NCBI GenBank assembly: GCA_036310845.1
Contig: JAXJRB010000105.1
Span: 1-64,000, forward strand
Direction: 5' to 3'
Source: COE1 sp036310845
GTDB taxonomy: Bacteria; Bacillota; Clostridia; Lachnospirales; Lachnospiraceae
Length of the DNA stretch: 64,000 nt
Part shown: one piece after another, positions 52,113-61,066 of the stretch
How the letters are laid out: every line of letters begins with the position of its first letter
Numbering within the stretch: the first letter of the stretch is position 1
Program-made: the position numbers and the translations under genes
Notes under the pieces: generated by a model
What the model was told of the DNA's origin: nothing
Databases searched by the model: none
Seen by the model: the letters and a program-made list of their open reading frames with translations, nothing else

Positions 52113-52739
52113 ATGATGAAGTTGACAAATCTTTTTGCGCTTTGTATGGTGATGATTATTGTTTCTATGCTTGGTTTTTGGGTTGAGAATATATGGCTTG
52201 CCATGACGAAGGGCTATATGGATAATCGGAATATGTGTTTTCCATTTTTGATTGGTTATGGAATAGCTATGTTATTGATATTACTCATAATAGGAACGCC
52301 AAAGAAAATGTGGATTTTAGGAAAAACATTATGGATTCAAAATAAAATGCTAAGAATTCTTGTTTATTTTTTAGCGGTTATGCTGTGTATCTGTGTTGGT
52401 GAAGTATTGTTGGGAACTTTTGTGGAAAAGGTATGTCATTTTTGTTGGTGGGATTATTCAAGGTTGCCGTTACATATTACACAATATACATCCATACCAA
52501 CAAGTATGATGTTTGCCAGTATGGTTACGTTGTTCATGCAGCACTGCTTAGAGCCATTGTTTCATTTCTTTGTAAAGTGGGATTATGATGTGTTAAGAAC
52601 TGTTACGATTGTATTAATGGGAATTATGATAGGTGATTTTCTATATAATGCCCATTTAATGTACAAAACAAGAGGAATGGTAAGAAGATGGAAAGTAGAT
52701 ATGTCAGGAAATAGAGTATATAAGAGATTACATACATAA
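52113..52739 (+). CDS. Putative ABC-transporter type IV (CmpB-like) membrane protein
   Basis: A 208-residue protein with five to six membrane segments and the family features GFWVENIW, NRNMCFPFLIGYG and CWWDYSRLPLHI of PF06541-like proteins. No ATPase is adjacent, so the transporter label is only the family name. AGAGGAG precedes the ATG; it probably forms an operon with the TetR-like gene. Confidence 0.75.
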   Translation: MMKLTNLFALCMVMIIVSMLGFWVENIWLAMTKGYMDNRNMCFPFLIGYGIAMLLILLIIGTPKKMWILGKTLWIQNKMLRILVYFLAVMLCICVGEVLLGTFVEKVCHFCWWDYSRLPLHITQYTSIPTSMMFASMVTLFMQHCLEPLFHFFVKWDYDVLRTVTIVLMGIMIGDFLYNAHLMYKTRGMVRRWKVDMSGNRVYKRLHT

Positions 52740-52748
52740 AAAATAGGA

Positions 52749-52785
52749 AAAGGCAGATGCAAGGAAAGTATCTGCTTTTTCTCTT
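52749..52785 (+). terminator. Terminator after the TetR/membrane-protein operon
   Basis: AAGGCAGAT pairs with ATCTGCTTT (52770-52778) with one G-T pair, followed by TTCTCTTT. Confidence 0.7.
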
Positions 52786-52866
52786 TGAAAAACAGGTTAG
52801 AGTTGTGATATTATATAGAATAATCCTGACAAAAGGTTTGTGAATAAAAAGTAAGCGAGGTATCAT

Positions 52867-54018
52867 ATGTATCTATTATTATTATCAGTTATATATTTGG
52901 CTTTTATAGGCCTTGGATTACCGGACTCTTTGTTAGGCTCTGCATGGCCAACAATACGTGTGGAATTTGAGGTTCCGTTATCCTATATGGGTATGGTTTC
53001 TATGATTATTTCCGGTGGAACAATTTTTTCGGGACTGATGTCCGAAAGAATAACGAAAAAATTTGGAACAAGAACGGTTACAACGGTAAGTACATTACTT
53101 ACGGCAGTTGCGTTATTGGGCTTTTCTACAACAACGGATTTTTACCAAATGTGTTTATGGGCAATTCCTTATGGACTTGGTGCAGGAGCCATTGATGCGG
53201 CATTGAATAACTATGTTGCGTTGTATTACAGTTCAAGACATATGAGCTGGTTACACTGTTTTTGGGGTGTAGGAACAATAATAAGTCCATATATTATGAG
53301 CTATGCATTGACTCATACAGTCTGGGCGAATGGATATCGTATGGTTTCTTATTTACAATTTAGTATCGTAGTTGTATTGCTATTGACATTTCCTCTGTGG
53401 AAGATTAATAAAGGAAATAAAGAAATAGAGGAAAAAACAGAAGTACTAGGTCTAAAGGGTGCGTTAAAGATAAAGGGAGTTCCGTATCTTTTAACAGGAT
53501 TTTTTGCTTATTGTGCTGCGGAAGCGACTACCATGCTTTGGGCGAGTAGTTATTTAGAGGGAACAAGAGGTGTATCAAAGGACAAAGCAGCTGCACTTGG
53601 TGCATTATTTTTCATTGGCATAACAATAGGAAGATTTTTAGCAGGTTTTATTACGGATAAGCTGGGAGATAATCGCAGTATACGCATAGGCACAGTAATT
53701 GCATTATTTGGAGTGATTTGTACAGCGATTCCAATAGAAATCGTGACCATGATGGGATTTATCATTATAGGTCTTGGCTGTGCACCAGTGTACCCATGTA
53801 TTATTCATTCTACACCCACAAATTTTGGAGCTGAAAATTCGCAGGGAATTATAGGTATTCAAATGGCGAGTGCCTATGTTGGGTCTACCTTTATGCCACC
53901 ATTTTTTGGATTAATTGCAAATTATGTAGACTTGAAGTTGATGCCATTGTATCTAGCATTTTTCTTGATTTTGTTATTTATTATGATTGCTAAGACAGAA
54001 AAGGTTTGTAAACATTAA
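52867..54018 (+). CDS. MFS transporter
   Basis: A 383-residue protein with about 12 hydrophobic segments and the MFS loop motif GLMSERITKKFGTRTV between segments 2 and 3, and GRFLAGFITDKLGDNRS in the second half. The sequence GLGLPDSLLGSAWPTIR at the start is found in a sugar/fucose-type MFS subgroup. The substrate is unknown. It follows a terminator and has a GCGAGG site, so it is probably monocistronic. Confidence 0.87.
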   Translation: MYLLLLSVIYLAFIGLGLPDSLLGSAWPTIRVEFEVPLSYMGMVSMIISGGTIFSGLMSERITKKFGTRTVTTVSTLLTAVALLGFSTTTDFYQMCLWAIPYGLGAGAIDAALNNYVALYYSSRHMSWLHCFWGVGTIISPYIMSYALTHTVWANGYRMVSYLQFSIVVVLLLTFPLWKINKGNKEIEEKTEVLGLKGALKIKGVPYLLTGFFAYCAAEATTMLWASSYLEGTRGVSKDKAAALGALFFIGITIGRFLAGFITDKLGDNRSIRIGTVIALFGVICTAIPIEIVTMMGFIIIGLGCAPVYPCIIHSTPTNFGAENSQGIIGIQMASAYVGSTFMPPFFGLIANYVDLKLMPLYLAFFLILLFIMIAKTEKVCKH

Positions 54019-54035
54019 GTAATAAAAATTATGTA

Positions 54036-54064
54036 TTGACATAGCCAAATTATGGGTATATGAT
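54036..54064 (+). promoter_or_regulatory. Consensus sigma-70-type promoter
   Basis: TTGACA (54036-54041), 17-bp spacer, TATGAT (54059-54064). It drives the small unit at 54116-54283. Confidence 0.8.
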
Positions 54065-54115
54065 TGTACCGTAGCGAAATGAACACAGAATTGAGAGAAA
54101 AAGGAGGTAATTGCG

Positions 54116-54178
54116 ATGTTAAGAAGAAAAGAGAATAAAAACTTAAGATTGTATATGATTACCTCGGATGATTTGTAG
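54116..54178 (+). CDS. Very small (20-residue) protein or leader peptide
   Basis: MLRRKENKNLRLYMITSDDL is preceded by AAGGAGG at a spacing of 8 nt, the strongest ribosome binding site in the neighbourhood, and by a consensus promoter. A terminator follows at 54251. The peptide is basic at the N terminus with a short hydrophobic patch. I do not recognise it. It could be a free microprotein, or a leader peptide controlling read-through into rsgA. Confidence 0.5.
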   Translation: MLRRKENKNLRLYMITSDDL

Positions 54179-54250
54179 CGCTTTGTAAACTTTTATAATG
54201 GAAAATAGAAAGGATTCGTTACATAAGGAAGTGTTTTTTGTAATATTTAC

Positions 54251-54283
54251 CGTGGTATTCTTTTGAATTACCACGTTTTTTTA
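54251..54283 (+). terminator. Terminator of the small unit
   Basis: CGTGGTA (54251-54257) pairs with TACCACG (54269-54275), extended by ATTC/GAAT inside, followed by TTTTTTTA. Confidence 0.85.
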
Positions 54284-54395
54284 TTTTTCCAATTCATTTT
54301 GAAAAGAGTAATCATATACAATTTTATCCAAAAACAAAACAGTAACAAACAGATACACGGCTTAGTATTTTTAGTATATGATTAGGAGAAAACAA

Positions 54396-55424
54396 ATGAA
54401 TTACGAAATGAATACAAAAATAGCAACAGTAATGGCAGTACATAGAGAGCGTTATGAGCTTTATACAGAGAATGAGACCTTTTATGGAAGGCTAAAAACA
54501 GTAAATTTCTATAATACAAAGGAGCTTGTAGAGTTTCCCACAGTGGGCGATGAGGTACGGGTAATATATAACGAGCTTGGAGATAGCCAGATTATGGAGA
54601 TATTGCCTAGAAAGTCAGTATTTATGCGATTGAATGCTACACAAGGATTGCCGGATCAGGCTGTAGCAGCGAATTTTGATTATGTTTTTATTACCATGTC
54701 ACTGAACCGTGATTTTCACATAGCTAAGTTAGAACGATATCTGACTGTTTCATGGCAGAGTGGTGGAACACCGGTTATTATTCTTACAAAAGCGGATTTA
54801 TGCGATGATAGAGAGTTTTATTTGTCGCAGGTTAGAGATGTTGCATTTGGTGTTGATGCATATTGTGTAAGCTCCGTAACAGGAGAGGGATTTACAGAAC
54901 TGGAAGACTATTTTAAAAAAGGAAAAACGGTAGTATTGCTTGGATCATCGGGCGTTGGAAAGTCTTCTTTTGTGAATACTTTATTGGGAAGAACCGAAAT
55001 GCTCATAGGTGGAATTCGTGAAGCAGATGCACAGGGGAGACATACAACGACTTATAAACAGTGTTTTTATGTGCCTGAAAAGATACAGCTGTTAAATGGA
55101 GAAATAATTACGGGAGGCGGACGGATTATTGATACGCCGGGAATGAGAAAGTTGATTATTTCAGAAATGGAAGAAGGAAAAGAAAAATCTTTTGAGGATA
55201 TCGAAAGTTTGATTTCCGGTTGCAGGTTTTCTGACTGTCAGCATAGGACAGAGCCGGGATGTGCAGTAAGAGCGGCATTGGAAAGTGGTGAGTTGGCAGA
55301 AAAACATTGGAAGACGTATTTAAATTTACAAAGAGAAGAGGCATATGCGAAGGCTCGCAGACAGGTATTAGAGAGGAGAATGGAAAAGGCACAAAGAGAT
55401 ATGTCAAGAAGACAGAGAAGATAA
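54396..55424 (+). CDS. rsgA: Ribosome small-subunit biogenesis GTPase RsgA
   Basis: A 342-residue circularly permuted GTPase: OB-like N-terminal region, G4 LTKAD before G1 GSSGVGKS, G3 DTPGM, and a C-terminal zinc finger CRFSDCQHRTEPGCAV. RsgA acts late in 30S assembly. The ATG at 54396 has AGGAG 7 nt upstream; an earlier in-frame ATG at 54378 lies before that site and is not used. Confidence 0.92.
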   Translation: MNYEMNTKIATVMAVHRERYELYTENETFYGRLKTVNFYNTKELVEFPTVGDEVRVIYNELGDSQIMEILPRKSVFMRLNATQGLPDQAVAANFDYVFITMSLNRDFHIAKLERYLTVSWQSGGTPVIILTKADLCDDREFYLSQVRDVAFGVDAYCVSSVTGEGFTELEDYFKKGKTVVLLGSSGVGKSSFVNTLLGRTEMLIGGIREADAQGRHTTTYKQCFYVPEKIQLLNGEIITGGGRIIDTPGMRKLIISEMEEGKEKSFEDIESLISGCRFSDCQHRTEPGCAVRAALESGELAEKHWKTYLNLQREEAYAKARRQVLERRMEKAQRDMSRRQRR

Positions 55425-55448
55425 GTTGAGAAAGGGAGAGATATTATT

Positions 55449-56363
55449 ATGAAAAAGAAATGTGTTATGAGCTTATTACTAGTTGTTTTGACCGATTTAG
55501 TCATAACTGGATGTGGAAAGCAGGAAGTAATGCCAACAGAGGAGTTTAATGCAGGAGTTGTAATGCAAGAATCCACTGAAACAGAAGAGAATACAACGGT
55601 AATACAAACAGATTTTGTTTTAGCGGAGGATGAATTTATCATGCCAATTGATGAGAGATGTGTTTATCATCAATTGGAGAATCCGAGCTGGGATTATTAT
55701 CATGAAAATGCTACACAAGAGTTAACTCAGCAAACGGTATTTTTAGAGAAGCTTAGCGAAACTGCCAATGGAATTAGTGATGTAAATAAATGGGCTGATA
55801 CTAATAATCTGGATTTTGAAGGTATGTCATATGCAGATGAGAATTACTATTATGATACATATGGTGATAATGCATGGGATGCCTATGAACTTTTTTTAGT
55901 CGAGTGTGATGGAGAAGGTAGAGAGATAACGTTAGATTTTTCTAATTACAGTTATGCCAATGATTTTGCAGAAGAAGATAAAGATTATGTTTTTCAAAGA
56001 ATTATCTGGGCGAAAGCAGATAACGGAGTTTTGTATGTTGCTACAGGACATTATACTTATGCAGCATCCTCTCCGCATAATGGATATATAACGGCAATTG
56101 ATTTAGAGGACTTTCATGTAATTTGGAAAACCGCACCATTAACATGTAACTCGCTTAGCTTTGAAGTAATTGGTGATGCGATTGTATGTGGATATGGATT
56201 TACGGATGAAGACGACTTTCTTTATATTCTGGATAAAAAGACAGGAATGGTGCAGGAAAGCATACCTTTAAAGACAGCTGCAGATTACATTTATCAGCAG
56301 GATGATATCCTTTATGTCCATACTTATGATAGCGATTTGAAGTTTCAAATTATTGAGAAATAG
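55449..56363 (+). CDS. Lipoprotein with beta-propeller-like C-terminal region
   Basis: A 304-residue protein with a lipoprotein signal (LVITGC, Cys at about residue 23), an acidic Thr/Glu-rich spacer, and a C-terminal half resembling PQQ-type propeller blades (GYITAIDLEDFHVIWKTAPL; FLYILDKKTGMVQ). It begins 24 bp after rsgA and may share its transcript. The role is unknown; it is probably membrane-anchored outside the cell. Confidence 0.75.
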   Translation: MKKKCVMSLLLVVLTDLVITGCGKQEVMPTEEFNAGVVMQESTETEENTTVIQTDFVLAEDEFIMPIDERCVYHQLENPSWDYYHENATQELTQQTVFLEKLSETANGISDVNKWADTNNLDFEGMSYADENYYYDTYGDNAWDAYELFLVECDGEGREITLDFSNYSYANDFAEEDKDYVFQRIIWAKADNGVLYVATGHYTYAASSPHNGYITAIDLEDFHVIWKTAPLTCNSLSFEVIGDAIVCGYGFTDEDDFLYILDKKTGMVQESIPLKTAADYIYQQDDILYVHTYDSDLKFQIIEK

Positions 56364-56383
56364 GAGAGAAAGGCAAGGCTATT

Positions 56384-56887
56384 ATGATGAATATTGTAAT
56401 TGAAAGAGCAACAGCGAAAGATGCAGCTGCAATGATAGAATACTTAAAACAGATTGGTGGAGAAACAGACAATCTGACGTTTGGACCTGAGGGATTACCG
56501 ATTACGCTGGAGTCAGAAGAAGCTTATCTTAAACAATTGGAGAATTCCAGTAATGATGTCATTTTTGTGGCAAAGGCGGACGGAAAAATAGTTGGAGATG
56601 CCAGTTTAAATCGCCTTGTGCGTCGAATGAGTCATCGTGGGGATTTTGGAATTGCGGTAATAAAAGAATATTGGAATCAGGGAATTGGCAGTCAGTTAAT
56701 GGAAAAGATTCTTGAGTTTGCAAAGGAGAATTCTTTTGAAATTATTGATTTACAGGTTCGTAGCGACAATTTAAGAGCAATCCATCTCTATGAACGATAT
56801 GGTTTTAAAAAGATGGGTACTCATCCTGCATTTTTCAAAATTAATCAGGAATATGTTCCATTTGATTATATGTATTTAGAAGTATAA
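56384..56887 (+). CDS. GNAT family N-acetyltransferase
   Basis: A 167-residue GNAT with motif A GDFGIAVIKEYWNQGIGSQL and motif B LQVRSDNLRAIHLYERYGFK. The group includes L-amino-acid and small-molecule acetyltransferases; the substrate is unknown. GGAGAG lies upstream. It is followed by a second GNAT 31 bp on. Confidence 0.87.
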   Translation: MMNIVIERATAKDAAAMIEYLKQIGGETDNLTFGPEGLPITLESEEAYLKQLENSSNDVIFVAKADGKIVGDASLNRLVRRMSHRGDFGIAVIKEYWNQGIGSQLMEKILEFAKENSFEIIDLQVRSDNLRAIHLYERYGFKKMGTHPAFFKINQEYVPFDYMYLEV

Positions 56888-56918
56888 GAAACGAAAATTT
56901 TTTAAAAGGGGATAAATT

Positions 56919-57662
56919 ATGACAAAAGAAGAAATAAAACAAATATTAGAGGAACAGTTAGCTTTGGATTATGACTGTTCGGTGGAAGAGATACAAAGTA
57001 GTAACAATATATTTAGAACTTGGAAGAGAAATGAAGGAGCAAGATATATCGGTGATGACGACTGCATGTTGAAGATTGCGGTATATCGTGAAAAGCTGCT
57101 TGTGATGGCAGATGAAAAGCTACTGGAATGGTGTAAGCAGACCTTTGAGAATGCAACGGGAACATGGTTTTCAGAGCCGGAAAATCTGATTAAAATTCAT
57201 GAAAAGTTAGGTGAATACGGACAGAAATTAGCAGATACACATCATCATTATCTCCCTGCGCTGTATGTACCGAAAATAGAGAAGCGTTATGAAGTGAAAT
57301 GGTTTGAAAAAGAAGAAATTAAAGTATTTGAAGGAGATAATCGCTTTTGGGAGGCATTGCTTTTTGATGAACAAACACCGGATATGTTGGCAGTTTGTGC
57401 TGTTGAAGGGGATGAAATTCTCGGAATGGCAAGCGTAACCAGAGATTGCGAGAAACTGTGGCAGATGGGTGTAAATGTAACTGAAGAAGGAAAAGGCAAG
57501 GGAATCGGAGGTTATGTTACGGGTCTTCTAAAAGAAGAATTATTAGAAAGAGGTATTGTTCCTTTTTATGCTACGGTAGAAAGCCACATCAAATCACAAA
57601 AGGTAGCATTTCAGGCAGGGTTTGAGCCAGTGTATTATGAGCTATTTTCAGCTAGTAAGTAA
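56919..57662 (+). CDS. GNAT-fold acetyltransferase, two-part
   Basis: A 247-residue protein. The N-terminal ~110 residues resemble a degenerate GNAT-like or partner domain (DDCMLKIAVYREKLLVMADE), and the C-terminal part carries the acetyl-CoA motif MGVNVTEEGKGKGIGGYVTG with FYATVESHIKSQKVAFQAGF. AAAAGGGG precedes the ATG. It is probably cotranscribed with the upstream GNAT. Confidence 0.75.
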   Translation: MTKEEIKQILEEQLALDYDCSVEEIQSSNNIFRTWKRNEGARYIGDDDCMLKIAVYREKLLVMADEKLLEWCKQTFENATGTWFSEPENLIKIHEKLGEYGQKLADTHHHYLPALYVPKIEKRYEVKWFEKEEIKVFEGDNRFWEALLFDEQTPDMLAVCAVEGDEILGMASVTRDCEKLWQMGVNVTEEGKGKGIGGYVTGLLKEELLERGIVPFYATVESHIKSQKVAFQAGFEPVYYELFSASK

Positions 57663-57714
57663 ATAGGATACGGTACTAATAGTAGAGAGAATAAGAATGA
57701 GATAAAATACAGAG

Positions 57715-57757
57715 AAATACTTGAAAGAGGTAATATTTTCTTTCAAGTATTTTTTGT
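57715..57757 (+). terminator. Terminator after the GNAT genes
   Basis: A 13-bp perfect stem AAATACTTGAAAG (57715-57727) with 57740-57752, followed by TTTTGTG. Confidence 0.88.
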
Positions 57758-57836
57758 GTAAAAAGGTGAACCTATATAGGACTTATTACAATATACTTTA
57801 TGAAAGGGTTAATCAAAGAGGAGACTCACGATAACT

Positions 57837-57850
57837 CTTAGACGTCTAAG
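57837..57850. promoter_or_regulatory. 14-bp perfect palindrome ahead of the sigma-factor gene
   Basis: CTTAGACGTCTAAG lies 10 bp before the AAAGGAG of the ECF sigma gene. Its place between promoter and start suggests an operator or mRNA structure that limits sigma expression. Confidence 0.45.
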
Positions 57851-57871
57851 ATATTACAAAGGAGTTACAGC

Positions 57872-58408
57872 ATGACAAGGACAGAACTGGAGCAATGCAT
57901 TGATCTTTATGGAAAAGATATTTTCAGCTTTTGCAGGTATGCAACAGGAAGCCTTCAAGAGGGAGAGGAATTATATCAGGATACTTTTTTGAAGGCAGTG
58001 GAGCTTATGAAAAAGATGGATATGTCACAGAATCCAAAAAGTTTTCTATTATCTATTGCTGTGAAATTATGGAAGAATAAACAAAGAAAATATGCATGGA
58101 GACAGCGGATAGCCGGGATGGAAAGTCTGGAAGAAAAGGGTGAATATCAAAATATTCCAAGTAATATGGCCAGTGCATTGCCGGAAGAAAGTCTGCTTCA
58201 AAAGGAACAAAAGCAGATGGTGTATCAATGCATTAGAGAGCTTTCGCAGAAGTATCAGTTACTTCTATATTTATATTATGCTTCTGATCTTTCTGTAAAT
58301 GAGATTGCTGTGTTACTAAAGATGCCAGAGGGAACTGTAAAAAGCAGGTTGCATAAGGCACGTAAATTATTAAAAGAACAATTGGAGGATGCAGGATATG
58401 ATAAATGA
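57872..58408 (+). CDS. ECF-type RNA polymerase sigma factor
   Basis: A 178-residue sigma factor with region 2 (LYGKDIFSFCRYATGSLQEG, EELYQDTFLKAVE) and region 4 (LSQKYQLLLYLYYASDLSVN, EIAVLLKMPEGTVKSRLHKA). It overlaps the next gene, which encodes a one-pass membrane protein that is most likely its anti-sigma factor. Confidence 0.9.
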   Translation: MTRTELEQCIDLYGKDIFSFCRYATGSLQEGEELYQDTFLKAVELMKKMDMSQNPKSFLLSIAVKLWKNKQRKYAWRQRIAGMESLEEKGEYQNIPSNMASALPEESLLQKEQKQMVYQCIRELSQKYQLLLYLYYASDLSVNEIAVLLKMPEGTVKSRLHKARKLLKEQLEDAGYDK

Positions 58409-59159
58409 AGAAAAATTGAATATGATTTTAAAAGATGCCCTTTCACCTGTGGCTCCGGATGAAAGAATGAATCAGAGATTAAAACATGAGTTGGAGGGCA
58501 AAAACATGAAGAAATTCAGTATGAAAAAGGTGGTAATATGTGTAGCAGCATGTTGCTTTTTATTGGGAACAGTAAGTATCGCATCGTCGGGGATTATTAG
58601 CTATACAACCTCGCATTCTTGGGCATTCGAGGAAAGAAATTTTTCTAAGCTTAAGAAAATGGAGACGAAAGCAGGATTTTCGGTTAAAGCATTAGAACTG
58701 TTTCAAAATGGGTATCAATTTTCGGATATGACAATTGATTATAATGTGGATCATGATGAGAATGGAAATGTTATAAGGGAATATAAGGGAATAGATTTTT
58801 CATATAAGAAACAGGGCGAAGATATGCTTTACATTAATACTCAGTTAGCAGAAACAGCACAAGATGAAAGTGAAAGAGAGCCGGATGTGGTACAAGTAAT
58901 TGAAGACATAGAAGTGAAATATAATTTGGATACCTATAAATGGGTTCCGGGTGATTATGAATTGACCGAAGAAGATAAAAAGAATATGGAAAAAGATAAT
59001 TATTTTATCTCTATGGGAGCATCCAAGGTTTCTGAAAATCAAGTATCAGGAGTAAGCTGGGTACAGGATGGTATCTATTATCACATTGGTAATGTATATG
59101 GAAAAACAGAACCTGAAGTTATGTTTCAAATGGCGGAAGAGTTGATTAAGTTGAAATAA
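58398..59159 (+). CDS. Putative membrane anti-sigma factor
   Basis: A 253-residue protein with a cytoplasmic N terminus of about 40 residues (MINEEKLNMILKDALSPVAP), a membrane segment at about 48-66 (VVICVAACCFLLGTVSIAS), and an extracellular domain of about 180 residues with no recognised family (DUF4179-like layout). GGAGG lies 9 nt before the ATG at 58398, inside the sigma gene, so the two are translationally coupled. Binding to the sigma factor is inferred from context. Confidence 0.7.
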   Translation: MINEEKLNMILKDALSPVAPDERMNQRLKHELEGKNMKKFSMKKVVICVAACCFLLGTVSIASSGIISYTTSHSWAFEERNFSKLKKMETKAGFSVKALELFQNGYQFSDMTIDYNVDHDENGNVIREYKGIDFSYKKQGEDMLYINTQLAETAQDESEREPDVVQVIEDIEVKYNLDTYKWVPGDYELTEEDKKNMEKDNYFISMGASKVSENQVSGVSWVQDGIYYHIGNVYGKTEPEVMFQMAEELIKLK

Positions 59160-59183
59160 AGGAAATGGGATAGTATGTTGTGG

Positions 59184-59213
59184 AACGCAGGCGGAAGAGT
59201 CTGCGTTTTTTTA
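59184..59213 (+). terminator. Terminator of the sigma/anti-sigma operon
   Basis: AACGCAG (59184-59190) pairs with CTGCGTT (59201-59207), followed by TTTTTAG. Confidence 0.85.
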
Positions 59214-59377
59214 GAAGTTAGAGTATTGTAACTATACAGTTTTTCCGCGGTTACGAGTATTTCTACTATTTAGATACAGAATTCTACTACTGAGAGGTTG
59301 GTAAAACAGAGCTTTTGTGTATGATAAAAGCATGAAAGTACCATGCGATTTGTAAGATATGTAGTAGGAGGATTGCG

Positions 59378-60091
59378 ATGAAGTGTGAAAAAACATATAA
59401 TAGAATTGCAATTGTTGTAGGCATAGTGTGTATCATTTTACTAGTATTATATACATGGCATTTAAGAGAGCGAAGAGAAAAAAATGTTTATGTATATGAG
59501 GAACATTTGGATGATTCCGTTGTTACTGTGGATAATCAGGCTGTAACATTAAGAGAGTTTGGTTACTATATAGTAAAGATGGAAGATATTGTGCAAGGAC
59601 AGGCACTTGTATATAATTCAGAAGATCCAACAGAATATTGGAATCTTCATTTTTCAGCTGGATTAGATAGCGGATATATGTTTGAATATGCATGGAATTA
59701 TGCGGTTGCAGACTGCATTTGTGACTTGGTATTCGAAAAAAAGGCAATGGAAGAGGGGTATACATTAACGGTAGAAGAATGTAAACAGGTAATAAAACAA
59801 TCTGAAGCAATATACGCAATGCTGTCAACAGAGCAAATTGAAAAAACGGGATTGACAATAGATATTATTACGCAGATAGAAGGGCGCAAAAGGTTAGCAG
59901 AACGATATGTCGATTCTGTTGTAACAGAAGATGATATTGCAAAGTATATAGATGATGTTATAGCCTATATAACAGGAAATGCTGAAAATGTAATGAGCTC
60001 CGATATTTCAGAATATGAAATTTATTATAATGAAAATATGGAATGTGATATACGTATGGGGAAGATTACAGTTAATTGTGAGAATATATAA
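59378..60091 (+). CDS. Membrane-anchored SurA/PrsA N-domain-like protein
   Basis: A 237-residue protein with one N-terminal membrane anchor (about 10-27) and an extracellular helical domain resembling the SurA/PrsA chaperone N-domain (VTVDNQAVTLREFGYYIVKM; EYAWNYAVADCICDLVFEKK; LTVEECKQVIKQSE). No parvulin domain follows, so it would be a chaperone-like fold without isomerase activity. TAGGAGG precedes the ATG. Confidence 0.65.
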   Translation: MKCEKTYNRIAIVVGIVCIILLVLYTWHLRERREKNVYVYEEHLDDSVVTVDNQAVTLREFGYYIVKMEDIVQGQALVYNSEDPTEYWNLHFSAGLDSGYMFEYAWNYAVADCICDLVFEKKAMEEGYTLTVEECKQVIKQSEAIYAMLSTEQIEKTGLTIDIITQIEGRKRLAERYVDSVVTEDDIAKYIDDVIAYITGNAENVMSSDISEYEIYYNENMECDIRMGKITVNCENI

Positions 60092-60168
60092 TGTTTCAAA
60101 ATGGTTATCTATGCTTTGTGTGTCGGATGAAAAGGATGTTGTCATTTTCCAGAGAGTAGGTAAACAGA

Positions 60169-60918
60169 ATGAATCAGGAAAAAATTGGGAAATTTATTGC
60201 ATTAATGCGAAAGGAACAAAATTTGACACAAAGACAGTTAGCGGAAATGCTTGGTATAACCGATAAATCAATTTCAAAATGGGAGACGGGAAAAAGTATG
60301 CCAGATAACACACTCTTGCTGGAGTTATGTTCTATTTTGAAAATAAGTGTAAATGAACTTCTTTCGGGAGAGCGATTATCGCAAGAGGATTATGACGGAC
60401 ATGCAGAAGAAAATATTCTTTATTTAATGGAAAAACAAGAAAAGCAGAAAAAAACAAACAAGTGGACTGCATTGGGGGTAGTTATACTTTTTGTAGTATT
60501 ACTTTTTGTGATTATTTTATCTGTAGGTGTTTACAATATACCTTGGTTTGTGGATTTGCAATCACTATTATTAATCGTAGGTATTCCAATTTGTGTTTTA
60601 TTGATAACAGGAGTGTTCAAAGATTTTGTATATGGATTTCTTATTTGCTATGGATTAAAGGAAAAAGAAGATAGAGAAGATATTTTGCGTGCGTATACTG
60701 CAATAAGGCTTGTGATGATAACTGCAATACTGGCAGGAATTTTTGTTGCAATTATTAGCATTGTGGCGCTGTTAGGGAAATTATCGGATGTTATGTTTTT
60801 GGGAGAGAGGCTTATAATAGTACTGATGAGTATACTATATAGCATTATATTAAATCTACTGTTATTACCGACATTGACTAAACTATACATAAAAATGAAG
60901 ATGATGGATAGAGAATAG
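60169..60918 (+). CDS. XRE regulator fused to a MotA/TolQ-like membrane domain
   Basis: A 249-residue protein. The XRE domain is at about residues 5-65 (IGKFIALMRKEQNLTQRQLA, ITDKSISKWETGKSMPDNTL). After a charged linker come four hydrophobic segments (about 95-245). The pattern WFVDLQSLLLIVGIPICVLL and later LIIVLMSILYSIILNLLLLP resembles MotA/ExbB-type channel subunits, but the match is by eye. It would be a membrane-tethered DNA-binding protein. No motB or exbD gene is adjacent. Confidence 0.65.
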   Translation: MNQEKIGKFIALMRKEQNLTQRQLAEMLGITDKSISKWETGKSMPDNTLLLELCSILKISVNELLSGERLSQEDYDGHAEENILYLMEKQEKQKKTNKWTALGVVILFVVLLFVIILSVGVYNIPWFVDLQSLLLIVGIPICVLLITGVFKDFVYGFLICYGLKEKEDREDILRAYTAIRLVMITAILAGIFVAIISIVALLGKLSDVMFLGERLIIVLMSILYSIILNLLLLPTLTKLYIKMKMMDRE

Positions 60919-60950
60919 GGACTTAAAAGATTAAATATAAGGAGACGATT

Positions 60951-60989
60951 ATGAAAAAGGGTAGAAAATGGATGTTGGAGATGGTATAA
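60951..60989 (+). CDS. Tiny frame (12 codons), probable relic
   Basis: MKKGRKWMLEMV is preceded by AAGGAG at 6 nt. It stops at once, and the following 75 bp have no continuing frame. It is either a very small leader or the stub of a deleted gene. Confidence 0.25.
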   Translation: MKKGRKWMLEMV

Positions 60990-61066
60990 TATTAAAACAG
61001 TTTTAAAAAGTATCATAATAATATTTGGAGTATTATAACCAAGAGTGAATGAGAAAGAGGTACAAT

